64,000 bases of DNA from JAAERC01 sp032123495. Its GTDB lineage: Bacteria > Zixibacteria > MSB-5A5 > GN15 > PGXB01. The stretch spans positions 6,883 through 70,882 of the forward strand of contig JAQBFG010000068.1 of NCBI GenBank assembly GCA_032123495.1. The letters run 5' to 3'. The translations under genes and the position numbers were made by a program. The notes beneath the pieces are model-generated. The model searched no databases, was not told where the DNA came from, and saw nothing but the letters and a program-made list of their open reading frames with translations. Positions 17,379 through 25,320 of this stretch are shown here, one piece after another; the stretch's first letter is position 1, and each line of letters starts with the position of its first letter.

Positions 17379-17789
17379 GATAATCGTAATTTTTATCGAC
17401 AACCATTGAAAATTATTTAGCAATAACTTGCTGCTATTTAACATTTTATTGGAGTTGTATGATTCTTGAATTAAAGCGTGCATATTGCCAGAATTATTTT
17501 ATCCATTTTCGATACTTTTTGGTCAATTAATTTTTTAATAAATCCAAAATTATGAATCGATTTAGAAATTGTTTGGATTCAAAAACGATATCACCAAATG
17601 TGAAATATTCTTCATAATTTCTACCAATTGCAAACTTTTTTACTTTTACTTTAATAAAATATTTTTTCCTCGTGCCGACCTGAACAGAAAACTTTCTACT
17701 CCCCTATGCTACTATCACACATAATGTTACACACTCACAGAACAATTGATTTTGATTTCTGGGATCATCATAAATTTAGAAATCGCTTA

Positions 17790-17805
17790 AGGCACACTCT
17801 TTGCT
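17790..17805 (+). promoter_or_regulatory. Sigma-54 (-24/-12) type promoter
   Basis: AGGCACACTCTTTGCT matches the sigma-54 consensus: GG at 17791-17792, GC at 17803-17804 with the required 12-bp register, plus the CAC and TTGC flanks. Transcription would begin near 17816, leaving a leader of about 27 nt with AAGGAG at 17832-17837 before the ATG at 17843. Confidence 0.7.
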
Positions 17806-17842
17806 CAAGAGACCGTAGCAGCAACACTGAAAAGGAGAAAAT

Positions 17843-18463
17843 ATGCTGGATGACAATTATCAACGCGGATTCAGTCCTGAAAGATTAAGTTCAGTTTCGG
17901 AGCCAAAGGTGCATAGTGATGATGAAGGATTCTACATTTTTACTCTTTCTGAAAATGTTAAGGTATATTTTGACGATTATTATAATTTCCTCAAAAATGT
18001 CTATCGCCGCTGCCAGCAAGAGCTGATTATAATCGATGAAAAACTGGAAATTACCCCGGAAGACAAATGCGAAACGGTATCATTTTATCGCGCAAAAAAA
18101 CTGATTGTTGAAATAGTTTCTAAAACTGTGAAAAGTTTCTATACCGATGACTCAACTTTTGGAGTCATTATGACTCCCTGGTGCTTTGGAACGGTGCTTC
18201 TGGAAAAGGTGGAAATTTACCGTGAGCGGTTGGCCAAAGGTGACATAAATGAAGAGGAAATTCCGGAATTTCCATATTATGTTATCAAGTATATCGATGA
18301 AATTCATCGTAAAACTCTACTCGAAATTTTTGATTTTCCCGAAGAGGCTTTCAAAATGCGCTGGCAATACAGTGAATTGCTGAAAAGATATTCCAGCGTT
18401 TTGAACAATATCACAAAATCTCTGAATTCGGTGTTGACGACTATCAAAACCTATGGATCTTAA
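17843..18463 (+). CDS. Orphan cytoplasmic protein behind a sigma-54 promoter
   Basis: A 206-residue soluble protein without signal peptide or membrane segments; I do not recognise the family. It is acidic, rich in aromatic residues and mostly helical, with stretches such as VKVYFDDYYNFLKNVYRRCQ, a central KKLIVEIVSKTVKSFY and a C-terminal helix ending SVLTTIKTYGS. The ATG is supported by AAGGAG 5 bp upstream. It has its own -24/-12 promoter and a strong terminator at 18490-18524, so it is a monocistronic unit. A sigma-54 promoter implies control by an AAA+ enhancer-binding protein encoded elsewhere. The promoter type and the isolation of the gene suggest conditional expression; no function can be assigned. 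Confidence 0.8.
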   Translation: MLDDNYQRGFSPERLSSVSEPKVHSDDEGFYIFTLSENVKVYFDDYYNFLKNVYRRCQQELIIIDEKLEITPEDKCETVSFYRAKKLIVEIVSKTVKSFYTDDSTFGVIMTPWCFGTVLLEKVEIYRERLAKGDINEEEIPEFPYYVIKYIDEIHRKTLLEIFDFPEEAFKMRWQYSELLKRYSSVLNNITKSLNSVLTTIKTYGS

Positions 18464-18489
18464 TATAAATTCCTACTTTCTCCTGCTGA

Positions 18490-18524
18490 CCCTCGAATTT
18501 ATACAAAATTCGGGGGTTTTTTTT
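18490..18524 (+). terminator. Rho-independent terminator of the orphan gene
   Basis: ccctcgaattt (18490-18500) pairs with aaattcggggg (18506-18516, one G-T pair), followed by eight T at 18517-18524. Confidence 0.88.
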
Positions 18525-18600
18525 ATTGGTTTATAAGGAAATTGCGGTTATCGGCCGATAATAAAAAAGACAGATATAAAAATTGGAAGAATATTAGCGA

Positions 18601-19584
18601 ATGTCATTGTTAGCACCAAAAACGATTGCCGAACATAGATATATACCTGTGTATCTTGATTCGCTTCGAATAGACACCGTTTTGAATTTTAATCTTTATA
18701 TTAAAATCGGCGGCGACATGGTTCTATATCGATCGGCCGATCTTCCTTTTTCCGAACGAACCCGTCTGAAACTAATCGATAATAAAGTCGAACGTTTATT
18801 TGTCAGCGGCAAATCGAGAGAGAAGTATCAAAAATATATCGAGCAAAATCTTGATAAAATTCTAATCGATAAAAAAGTCACGCAGGAGAAAAAGGCCGGA
18901 ATCCTGTATGAGACGTCAAAAAAACTGATGAAGGACGTTCTTGATAATCCATCGTATGGAGAAAATATCCAGCGAAGCAAAAAACTGGTGGAGCATCAGG
19001 TCGGTTTTATCTTAAAAGGGCAGGAGGCTTTTCATAACCTTTTAAAGATCAGTTCTTTTGATTATTATACCTACACTCATTCGGTCAACGTTTGTACTTT
19101 TGCCGTTGCTTTGGCTCAGCAGTTGGGATACAAAGATGAAAAATTCCTGCATGATCTTGGAATCGGGGCGCTGTTGCATGATGTCGGGAAATCGAAAATT
19201 TCGGATAGAATCCTGAATAAAAAAGGCAGTTTGTCTCAGGTTGAATTTGAACTGATGAAAAAACATCCCAAGTGGGGCGTGGAGATTCTCACTTCTACCG
19301 ATCTGATCGACCCGTCCTGCTATTATCCGGTCTTACAGCATCATGAGCGAGGTAATGAAAAAGGTTATCCGAATAGATTAAAATTAGGCGAGATGCATGA
19401 ATACAGCAAAATCGTGGCGATCGTTGATACTTTTGATGCCATGACCACCCAACGTGTTTATCAAGGCGCCGTCGAGACTTTTCCGGCACTTAAAGTGATG
19501 TTCTCGCTCAAGGATGATTTCGATCCCAAAATACTGGAAGCATTTGCCACTCTGATGGGACCGACCGGTCTGGCCGATGTATAG
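18601..19584 (+). CDS. HD-GYP domain cyclic-di-GMP phosphodiesterase
   Basis: A 327-residue protein. The N-terminal part (about 1-110) resembles the DUF3391-like accessory domain found before HD-GYP modules (FNLYIKIGGDMVLYRSADLP, then RLFVSGKSREKYQ). The HD-GYP domain spans about 135-325: HSVNVC, LLHDVGK (about 190), HPKWGVEIL, VLQHHERGNEKGYPNRL with the GYP motif near 252, and IVAIVDTFDAMTT. All key metal and GYP residues are present, so it should hydrolyse c-di-GMP to GMP. There is no receiver domain or membrane segment. The start ATG lacks a clear Shine-Dalgarno. It is convergent with recA. Confidence 0.92.
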   Translation: MSLLAPKTIAEHRYIPVYLDSLRIDTVLNFNLYIKIGGDMVLYRSADLPFSERTRLKLIDNKVERLFVSGKSREKYQKYIEQNLDKILIDKKVTQEKKAGILYETSKKLMKDVLDNPSYGENIQRSKKLVEHQVGFILKGQEAFHNLLKISSFDYYTYTHSVNVCTFAVALAQQLGYKDEKFLHDLGIGALLHDVGKSKISDRILNKKGSLSQVEFELMKKHPKWGVEILTSTDLIDPSCYYPVLQHHERGNEKGYPNRLKLGEMHEYSKIVAIVDTFDAMTTQRVYQGAVETFPALKVMFSLKDDFDPKILEAFATLMGPTGLADV

Positions 19585-19619
19585 TAGGCACTAATCAAAC
19601 CCAAATATACTTAGCTCAG

Positions 19620-20717
19620 CTATTCAGTTATATTTTTATCCTCGGACAGTTTTTTGTCTGAATCTTTTTTACCCATCCCCAGCTTATCGCGGACTTCGAT
19701 GTCTATGGTTTTATAGATATCATCGTTTTCTTCCAAAAACCTCTTTGCAGCTTCGCGTCCCTGACCCAGTCGATCGCTTCCATAGCTGTACCAGGAACCT
19801 GATTTCTCAACGATATCATGTTCGACTGCCATATCAAGCAGTTCACCCGAATGTGAGATTCCTTTGCCATAAGTAATATCAAACTCTGCTTCACGGAAAG
19901 GCGGGGCAACTTTGTTTTTAATTACTCTGACTCGGGTCCGTCCGCCAACAACAACCTGGTCTTCTTTGATAGTGGCGATTTTGCGGATATCGAGACGAAT
20001 TGTAGAATAAAATTTAAGGGCATTGCCGCCGGTAGTGGTTTCAGGATTTCCGAACATCACGCCGATTTTCATTCTGATCTGATTGATAAATACTACCGCC
20101 GTTTTAGATTTTGAAATAATAGCAGTTAATTTGCGCAATGCCTGCGACATCAAACGAGCCTGAAGCCCCATATGAGAATCACCCATCTCCCCTTCAATCT
20201 CTGCGCGCGGGACAAGAGCGGCCACCGAATCGATCACAATGATATCAATCGCGCCGGAGCGAACCAGCGTCTCGGTGATATCAAGTGCCTGTTCACCGGT
20301 ATCAGGTTGCGATATCAGGAGATTATCAATATCAACCCCAAGAGCTTTGGCGTAGGTGGCATCTAGCGCATGCTCGGCATCGATAAAAGCGGCGATCCCG
20401 CCAAGTTTCTGGGCCTCAGCGATAAAATGCAGAGCCAGTGTGGTTTTACCGGAGCTTTCCGGCCCGTATATTTCGGTCACTCGGCCGCGCGGCATACCGC
20501 CGACACCAAGGGCAAAATCGAGTGTCAATGAACCGGTCGGGATGACATCGATCGGGACAACTCGATCGTCGCCAAGTCTCATAATCGAGCCTTTGCCGAA
20601 CGATTTCTCAATCTGCATCAGGGCCGAATCAAGAGCCTTTTTTCGGTCAGGTGTTCCGACCACCATTTTTACTTCATCCCTCATCGTATTACTTTTTTTC
20701 ATTTTTATCTTTCCCAT
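19620..20717 (-). CDS. recA: RecA recombinase
   Basis: A 365-residue RecA, the ATP-dependent strand-exchange protein and SOS co-protease. Motifs seen include MQIEKSFGKGSIMRLGD, Walker A GPESSGKTT (about residue 85), IDAEHALD, the Walker B region IIVIDSVAALVPRAEIEGE (read as two parts), MSQALRKLT, FINQIRMKIGVMFGNPETTTGG (L2, in two parts) and a C-terminal acidic tail. Length is normal and there is no intein. Several in-frame Met codons occur in the first 18 residues (20717, 20702, 20684, 20666), none with a decisive Shine-Dalgarno; the longest is given. A perfect 19-bp palindrome lies 150 bp upstream. Confidence 0.97.
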   Translation of the reverse strand: MGKIKMKKSNTMRDEVKMVVGTPDRKKALDSALMQIEKSFGKGSIMRLGDDRVVPIDVIPTGSLTLDFALGVGGMPRGRVTEIYGPESSGKTTLALHFIAEAQKLGGIAAFIDAEHALDATYAKALGVDIDNLLISQPDTGEQALDITETLVRSGAIDIIVIDSVAALVPRAEIEGEMGDSHMGLQARLMSQALRKLTAIISKSKTAVVFINQIRMKIGVMFGNPETTTGGNALKFYSTIRLDIRKIATIKEDQVVVGGRTRVRVIKNKVAPPFREAEFDITYGKGISHSGELLDMAVEHDIVEKSGSWYSYGSDRLGQGREAAKRFLEENDDIYKTIDIEVRDKLGMGKKDSDKKLSEDKNITE

Positions 20718-20866
20718 AATTCTAATATTTATCCGGCCTTAATTTATCTCACAATCTATTAGTTTTCGTATTCAAACGGTATCACATTTTGAATTTATTT
20801 TAACTTTTTTATTATCACTACTCCGCATCTGTTATAAAATTGCTTGAAACCAACATAAAAGAGGCC

Positions 20867-20885
20867 ACTGACAAATCATGTCAGT
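20867..20885. promoter_or_regulatory. Perfect 19-bp palindrome, possible operator
   Basis: actgaca (20867-20873) and tgtcagt (20879-20885) are perfect arms around aatca. It lies 150 bp before recA and 181 bp before the XRE gene. It contains CTG...CAG ends but does not match the E. coli or Bacillus LexA box. Confidence 0.4.
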
Positions 20886-21001
20886 AAAAATGAAGGAATG
20901 AATACTTTTTTTTATTTTTCCCATCATTTTAAAATGAATTGAACATTTTCGCCCATTTCGGTCTTCAAAAGAATTTTTTTTGATAAAATGAATAATTCTT
21001 C

Positions 21002-21030
21002 TTGACAATAGTATATTATTTATATATTAT
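21002..21030 (+). promoter_or_regulatory. Sigma-70 promoter for the XRE regulator
   Basis: TTGACA (21002-21007) and TATTAT (21025-21030) have an ideal 17-bp spacer. The start codon of the regulator is 37 bp after the -10 box. The intervening sequence is almost pure A/T with TATATA runs and might be an autoregulatory site. Confidence 0.75.
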
Positions 21031-21066
21031 TGTTATATATTTACAATATTAGGATATATATAATAT

Positions 21067-21327
21067 ATGGATAGTCGAAAAATATATAATCGGATATCGC
21101 TCCTCAGAAAAGAACGAGGCATATCAAGAAAAGAAATGGCCGAGGCCATCGGAGTCAATTTTCAAACGGTCGGTTATCTTGAGCGGGAAGAATACAACCC
21201 ATCAATTGATCTTGTATTTCGAATTTGTGACTTCTTCGGACTGCCGGTCGATTTTGTGTTTTCGGTTTCACCATTTAAACCGTTAAGTGAAGAACTGCTT
21301 TTGCAAAGGTCGAAAAAGGAGGAATAA
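21067..21327 (+). CDS. XRE-family helix-turn-helix regulator
   Basis: An 86-residue protein that is essentially one Cro/CI-type HTH domain: ISLLRKERGISRKEMAEAIG, VNFQTVGYLEREEYNPS, then a helix FRICDFFGLPVDFVFS. This is the compact YozG-like type that is usually paired with a small membrane protein. Only a weak AGGA lies upstream, about 12 bp away. The next gene begins 2 bp later (TAA then ATG), so the two are cotranscribed. It probably represses its own promoter, by analogy with this family. Confidence 0.92.
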   Translation: MDSRKIYNRISLLRKERGISRKEMAEAIGVNFQTVGYLEREEYNPSIDLVFRICDFFGLPVDFVFSVSPFKPLSEELLLQRSKKEE

Positions 21328-21328
21328 A

Positions 21329-21757
21329 ATGTCACAGTCTATTTCAAAGCCAAAAAGGAGACTATTGGCAATCATTAACTATTTTTGCCTGCTGCTGCTA
21401 ATTGCCCTGTTTTACTTCGGCAAATATTATGGTTGGAATTTTATGATTTTTTCCGGTTTGGCTGTAGTTCTAATAATAAACCTGGCAACTTTTAGAATAT
21501 TGCATCTAAAAACGCTACTCTGGAAACAAGTTCATTCCAAATCAGAACATCTTGATGAACGTCAGATGCAAAGAACTCTGGAATCGGTTAAACTATCCTA
21601 TATAATATTTACTATAATCAGCCTCCTTGTAATTTTTTCTATTTCACTGATGGCCGGAAAACATGACTCGATGATCATGCTTATCTATGTTTCACTGCTT
21701 TATCTGGCTCATACTTTGCCGTCTTCGATATTAGCCTGGACCGAAAAAGAAGTTTAG
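21329..21757 (+). CDS. Four-helix membrane protein paired with XRE regulator
   Basis: A 142-residue integral membrane protein with four hydrophobic segments (about residues 13-30, 35-52, 87-105, 112-130). A polar loop contains HLDERQMQRTLESVKLSY between segments two and three, reminiscent of the DERE/DERQ loop of DUF2178-like proteins. I chose the ATG at 21329 because GGAGG lies 7 bp upstream inside the end of the regulator gene; the longer frame from 21287 would overlap the regulator by 41 bp. Regulator/membrane pairs of this kind are common in bacteria and archaea, but the function of the membrane partner is unknown. Confidence 0.8.
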   Translation: MSQSISKPKRRLLAIINYFCLLLLIALFYFGKYYGWNFMIFSGLAVVLIINLATFRILHLKTLLWKQVHSKSEHLDERQMQRTLESVKLSYIIFTIISLLVIFSISLMAGKHDSMIMLIYVSLLYLAHTLPSSILAWTEKEV

Positions 21758-21873
21758 TATTCGACAAAGAATATATTCAAAACTTGACATTTGCCTGGCA
21801 ATTAATTTCTTTGTTATTAGAAATATTTGGGAGACAAATATTACAATATAATTAATTAAACATGGGAGTTTCT

Positions 21874-23331
21874 ATGAGGCAATTGCTAATTATTTTATCA
21901 ATCCTTCTTCTGGCCACAAATCTATTCGCTCAGGCACCCGATTTTCTCTGGGGTAAAGAGTATGGCGACAAACCGGGCTGGGACGGTTACGATCAGCTAT
22001 ATGGCGCAACGCCAACATCCGATGGCGGCTTTGCGCTGAATGGTTACAGTTCGACCTGGGGCGATACAATCAAAGGCGATCAATGGGTGGTAAAGATAAA
22101 TTCTGACGGTGATACTTTATGGACCGGCACCTTTGGAGATTTTGACCGACGCGATTACGGTCGCGATATTATTGAGACTTATGACAGTGGTCTGGTCATC
22201 TGCGGTCATGGACGAATTGTCACCACATCCGAGGAATACCGGATTCGACTGTTTAAGACTGATTTGGATGGCAATCAGCTCTGGGAAAAAGATTACGTTA
22301 GCGCCAATAGTTTCAGCACCGAACAAATTATCGAGACCTCCGACAGCGGCTTTGCCATTGTCGGCTGGACCAATGACAAAGATGTTTTCTTATTTCGCGC
22401 CGATTCGCTGGGAGATTCGGTTTGGACCCAAATGTATGGCGGTGCCAGCAATGATATCGGTTATGGGGTATGCCAGACAGCCGATGATGGGTTTTTGATC
22501 GTCGGCAGCACTGAATCGTACGGACTCGGTTCATATGATATCTATGTCATCAAAACCGATGATGTTGGAGATACGGTCTGGACCGGGACTTTTGGTGGAA
22601 CCAGTTATGAAGAGGGCCGGGCTATCGCAAAGACCCACGACGGTCATTATATGATTGCCGGATTAACCGTTAACACCAATACTGATGTCTATCTGCTTAA
22701 AATACAGGATGATGCTACTGTTGATTGGCAGAAATCGTTGGGGCAGGATGATGCTAATGATCAAGCAAATGGTATCACGGCAACCGCCGATAACGGATTT
22801 TTAATCGCCGGAAATCATTACAGTGTCACCAATGGTGAAAATGATATGTATATGATCAAAATTGATGCCAACGGCGATTCATTGTGGAGTTACACACATG
22901 AAGACGATTTCACCCACGACGAAGCTTGGATAGCGCATCAGGCTGAGGATGGCGATATATATCTGTTCGGAACTCGGGCTGCCTCCAGCTCTGGAGCTTA
23001 TCGGGATTACTGGGTGCTTAAATTCGATGCCTCACTGGATAATCGAATTGACATAGTGGAGACCATTCCGCAGAACTTTAACCTTTCCCAAAATCGACCC
23101 AATCCATTTAATCCGAGTACAGAAATCGAATTTGCCTTAACAAGAACAACTGATTGGACTTTGACAATTTATAATATCATTGGCCAAAAGGTGGAAGCAT
23201 TCGCCGGACATGACGCCGCCGGGTCGGTTATTATTAATTGGGATGCTTCTGATTATACATCGGGCATTTATTTTTACAGACTTGACGCCGGAGAATTTAC
23301 TACTACAAAAAAGATGGTCTTATTGAAATAG
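21874..23331 (+). CDS. Secreted repeat protein with T9SS type A sorting domain
   Basis: A 485-residue exported protein. The signal peptide MRQLLIILSILLLATNLFAQ is followed by about seven beta-propeller-like units with the pattern D-x-G-[FY]-x-[IL]-x-G-x-[ST] and a following W-V/L-x-K-[IT]-[DN]-x-x-G-D-[ST]-[LV]-W strand. The C-terminal 75 residues (from about 410) begin NRPNPFNPSTEIEF and end KKMVLLK, the FlgD-Ig-like type A sorting signal read by the type IX secretion system in FCB bacteria. The start at 21874 is chosen because GGGAG lies 6 bp upstream; an ATG 12 bp earlier overlaps that site. It is probably a surface or released protein with unknown ligand. Confidence 0.88.
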   Translation: MRQLLIILSILLLATNLFAQAPDFLWGKEYGDKPGWDGYDQLYGATPTSDGGFALNGYSSTWGDTIKGDQWVVKINSDGDTLWTGTFGDFDRRDYGRDIIETYDSGLVICGHGRIVTTSEEYRIRLFKTDLDGNQLWEKDYVSANSFSTEQIIETSDSGFAIVGWTNDKDVFLFRADSLGDSVWTQMYGGASNDIGYGVCQTADDGFLIVGSTESYGLGSYDIYVIKTDDVGDTVWTGTFGGTSYEEGRAIAKTHDGHYMIAGLTVNTNTDVYLLKIQDDATVDWQKSLGQDDANDQANGITATADNGFLIAGNHYSVTNGENDMYMIKIDANGDSLWSYTHEDDFTHDEAWIAHQAEDGDIYLFGTRAASSSGAYRDYWVLKFDASLDNRIDIVETIPQNFNLSQNRPNPFNPSTEIEFALTRTTDWTLTIYNIIGQKVEAFAGHDAAGSVIINWDASDYTSGIYFYRLDAGEFTTTKKMVLLK

Positions 23332-23344
23332 ATTTGATTAACAC

Positions 23345-23364
23345 GGCAGACGAGGACGTCTGCC
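23345..23364. repeat. GGCAG...CTGCC palindrome (family B)
   Basis: ggcagacg (23345-23352) and cgtctgcc (23357-23364) are perfect 8-bp arms with an agga loop, 14 bp after the stop of the T9SS protein gene. It is GC-rich within AT-rich surroundings. No T-run follows. Confidence 0.65.
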
Positions 23365-23514
23365 GCGCACAAAACTGATTATATTATCTAAATATGAAAG
23401 AAAGGAAAAATCTTTAATGTTAATTATATAGTCATTTTTGGTTTTAGGGACTTTTACTTGTATATTTATGGCAAATATTATATATGATAGGATAGCATAA
23501 TTTCAATAGAAAAT

Positions 23515-24558
23515 ATGAAAAATGGATTAGACAAATCCGTTTTAAATCAATTGGTAAACAACGCTGTCGCAAAAAAATATATTTACGGAGCTGTTTTTTA
23601 TGTATCATCTGATGACAACAGCATTGATTTAATCAGTGCATCCGGAAATATGGAAGAAGATAGTCAATATTATATCGCCAGCATCAACAAACTTTTTATT
23701 TCTGCAATCGTCCTGAGATTGTTTACAGAAAACAAATTAGATCTGCAGGACAAAATTGTTAAATATCTTCCGGACGAGCTAGTTCGGGGATTACATATAT
23801 TTAAAAGACAGGATTATTCAGACTCCCTTACCATTTCCCATTTGATGTCTCATACCTCCGGGCTTCCTTGTTATTTGGCTGATAAACAGGCCAACGGAAA
23901 AACAGCAATGAAGGAACTTGAAGCAGGTATTGATCAATCCTGGCCAATTGACAAAGTAATTCGTGAAGTAAAAAGGATGAAGACACACTTTCTCCCGGGA
24001 AAAAAAGGCAGGGCCAAATATGGAGATACAAACTATCAAATTTTGGGTTTGATTATAGAAAATATTACGGGAGAGACTGTAAATACTGTCCTGAATAATC
24101 TGTTTCAAGAACTGAGCTTATATAATACCTATGTTTATGAAGATGCAGATGACAATAATTTTGTCCCCATTCAATATAAATCGGCAATAGTAAATCTCCC
24201 GCTTTTTCTTACCTCCACACAAAATGATATTATTTCTACTGCAAAGGATCAAATGACATTTTTAAAAGCATTCTTTAATGGTTATTTTTTCCCAAAGGAA
24301 AGATTCAATGAATTGGAGAAGTGGAATAATATTTTCTTTCCGCTAAAATCTGGTATCGGCGTAGAAAAATTCTATATGCCCCGCATTTTTTCACTGTTTC
24401 ATCCCGTGCCCGATATGATTGGTAAATGTGGTTCTACCGGTGCCGTGGCTTTTTATGTGCCTGATAAGGATATTTACATCACAGGATCCGTAAACCAGCA
24501 AGCAAGGCCTAATATAGCGTTTCAGACAATGATAAAAATTGTAAATAAATTGAAGTAG
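23515..24558 (+). CDS. Serine hydrolase of the beta-lactamase/PBP4-like family
   Basis: A 347-residue protein of the beta-lactamase (class C/esterase) fold. The nucleophile motif S-x-x-K is Ser56-I-N-Lys59 in YYIASINKLF. HLMSHTSGLP matches the conserved segment after it. The Y-x-[ND] motif is in YGDTNYQILGLIIENITG (about residue 168), and KCGSTGAVAFYVP near the C-terminus corresponds to the K/H-x-G strand. There is no signal peptide, so it is probably cytoplasmic, unlike most secreted members. It lacks a clear Shine-Dalgarno and stands alone, convergent with the methyltransferase gene. The substrate may be a peptide or ester; antibiotic hydrolysis is not implied. Confidence 0.88.
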   Translation: MKNGLDKSVLNQLVNNAVAKKYIYGAVFYVSSDDNSIDLISASGNMEEDSQYYIASINKLFISAIVLRLFTENKLDLQDKIVKYLPDELVRGLHIFKRQDYSDSLTISHLMSHTSGLPCYLADKQANGKTAMKELEAGIDQSWPIDKVIREVKRMKTHFLPGKKGRAKYGDTNYQILGLIIENITGETVNTVLNNLFQELSLYNTYVYEDADDNNFVPIQYKSAIVNLPLFLTSTQNDIISTAKDQMTFLKAFFNGYFFPKERFNELEKWNNIFFPLKSGIGVEKFYMPRIFSLFHPVPDMIGKCGSTGAVAFYVPDKDIYITGSVNQQARPNIAFQTMIKIVNKLK

Positions 24559-24613
24559 CCAATGGCGGGGCAGATAACTTCTCTCACCTTTTCCGACAAA
24601 TTAGAGATACAGT

Positions 24614-25312
24614 TTACTTTCGGCCAAGAATATAAAGAACAGATTCCGGGCTGTAACTCAACGCTTTCAAGATATTTTGTAATTTTTCGCCCTCTGATAT
24701 TAAATCATCCTGTCCGCCAATCTCCTTTAATTTCTCCAACGAATCAGAGATATTTGCCAGCATAAATTTCAACGAATCAGGATCAGAATCGTTTTCAAGA
24801 TGTTCAAAAATCTCATATTCGTTCAGCTCAAGTTTTTCCACATGGTTTAAGATCTCATCTTTGGTCAGCGTTTCATTATGCGGTTCGCCATTTAACCGAT
24901 CTACTTCGGCCCGCCAATGATGCCAGTGGCGGTGAGAATTTGGCAGTTCGGTTTTTGGATCCTGAAACATTTCGCCCAGAATAAACAGACCACCCGGCTT
25001 CAAAACTCTTTTCATCTCAGACAGTACTTTGTCGATCTCGTTGAGGTGATGCATTGAATGACGCATCGCGACGGTGTCAAAATAATTATCCTCAAAAGCA
25101 AGCTTCTCGGCATTCATTGGATTATATAATATTTCATTGCCCGGTCTTTCCTGCGCCTCTTTGAGCCTTTCCTCGGACATATCGACACCAATAGCTTCAA
25201 CATAATTTTCAAATGTATCGGTTAAATACCGAATAAAATCTCCATACGCGGTGGCAACATCAAGAATCCTGCCGCCCTCAATATTTTTTAGCTTTTCATC
25301 CAATATGTTCAT
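24614..25312 (-). CDS. Class I SAM-dependent methyltransferase
   Basis: A 232-residue methyltransferase of the UbiE/Methyltransf_11 type. Motif I is RILDVATAYGDFIRYL (about residues 15-30), followed by AIGVDMSEERL (motif with the acidic ribose-binding residue), then NAEKLAFEDNYFDTVAMRHSMHHL (split: NAEKLAFEDN / FDTVAMRHSMHHL) and EMKRVLKPGGLFILGEMF. The C-terminal third is helical and charged. The substrate is not evident. It starts 8 bp after the nuclease gene, so the two form an operon with the nuclease first. Confidence 0.88.
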   Translation of the reverse strand: MNILDEKLKNIEGGRILDVATAYGDFIRYLTDTFENYVEAIGVDMSEERLKEAQERPGNEILYNPMNAEKLAFEDNYFDTVAMRHSMHHLNEIDKVLSEMKRVLKPGGLFILGEMFQDPKTELPNSHRHWHHWRAEVDRLNGEPHNETLTKDEILNHVEKLELNEYEIFEHLENDSDPDSLKFMLANISDSLEKLKEIGGQDDLISEGEKLQNILKALSYSPESVLYILGRK

Positions 25313-25320
25313 AGTACCAT

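Larger units (their letters stand above)
17321..17842. other. 522-bp divergent intergenic region
   Basis: This lies between the histone-like gene (minus) and the orphan at 17843 (plus). It contains the palindrome at 17358-17378 near the first gene and the sigma-54-type element at 17790-17805 near the second. The middle is AT-rich; I see no convincing gene, tRNA or repeat in it. Confidence 0.7.
20718..21066. other. 349-bp divergent region between recA and the XRE regulator
   Basis: AT-rich. It holds the palindrome at 20867-20885 and the sigma-70 promoter at 21002-21030. No further gene is seen. Confidence 0.7.

Noticed and set aside
17459..17530. A 23-codon frame with GGAG upstream between the histone-like gene and the orphan
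   Set aside because: Too short, with no recognisable feature or promoter. The GGAG match is likely by chance in AT-rich DNA.
17706..17888. A 60-codon plus-strand frame upstream of the sigma-54-driven gene
   Set aside because: It spans the -24/-12 element and the Shine-Dalgarno of the real gene and runs into its coding region in another frame.
23515..24558. Possible antibiotic-resistance beta-lactamase
   Set aside because: It has the fold and S-x-x-K, but no signal peptide. Most members of this broad family are esterases or peptidases, so only the fold is claimed.
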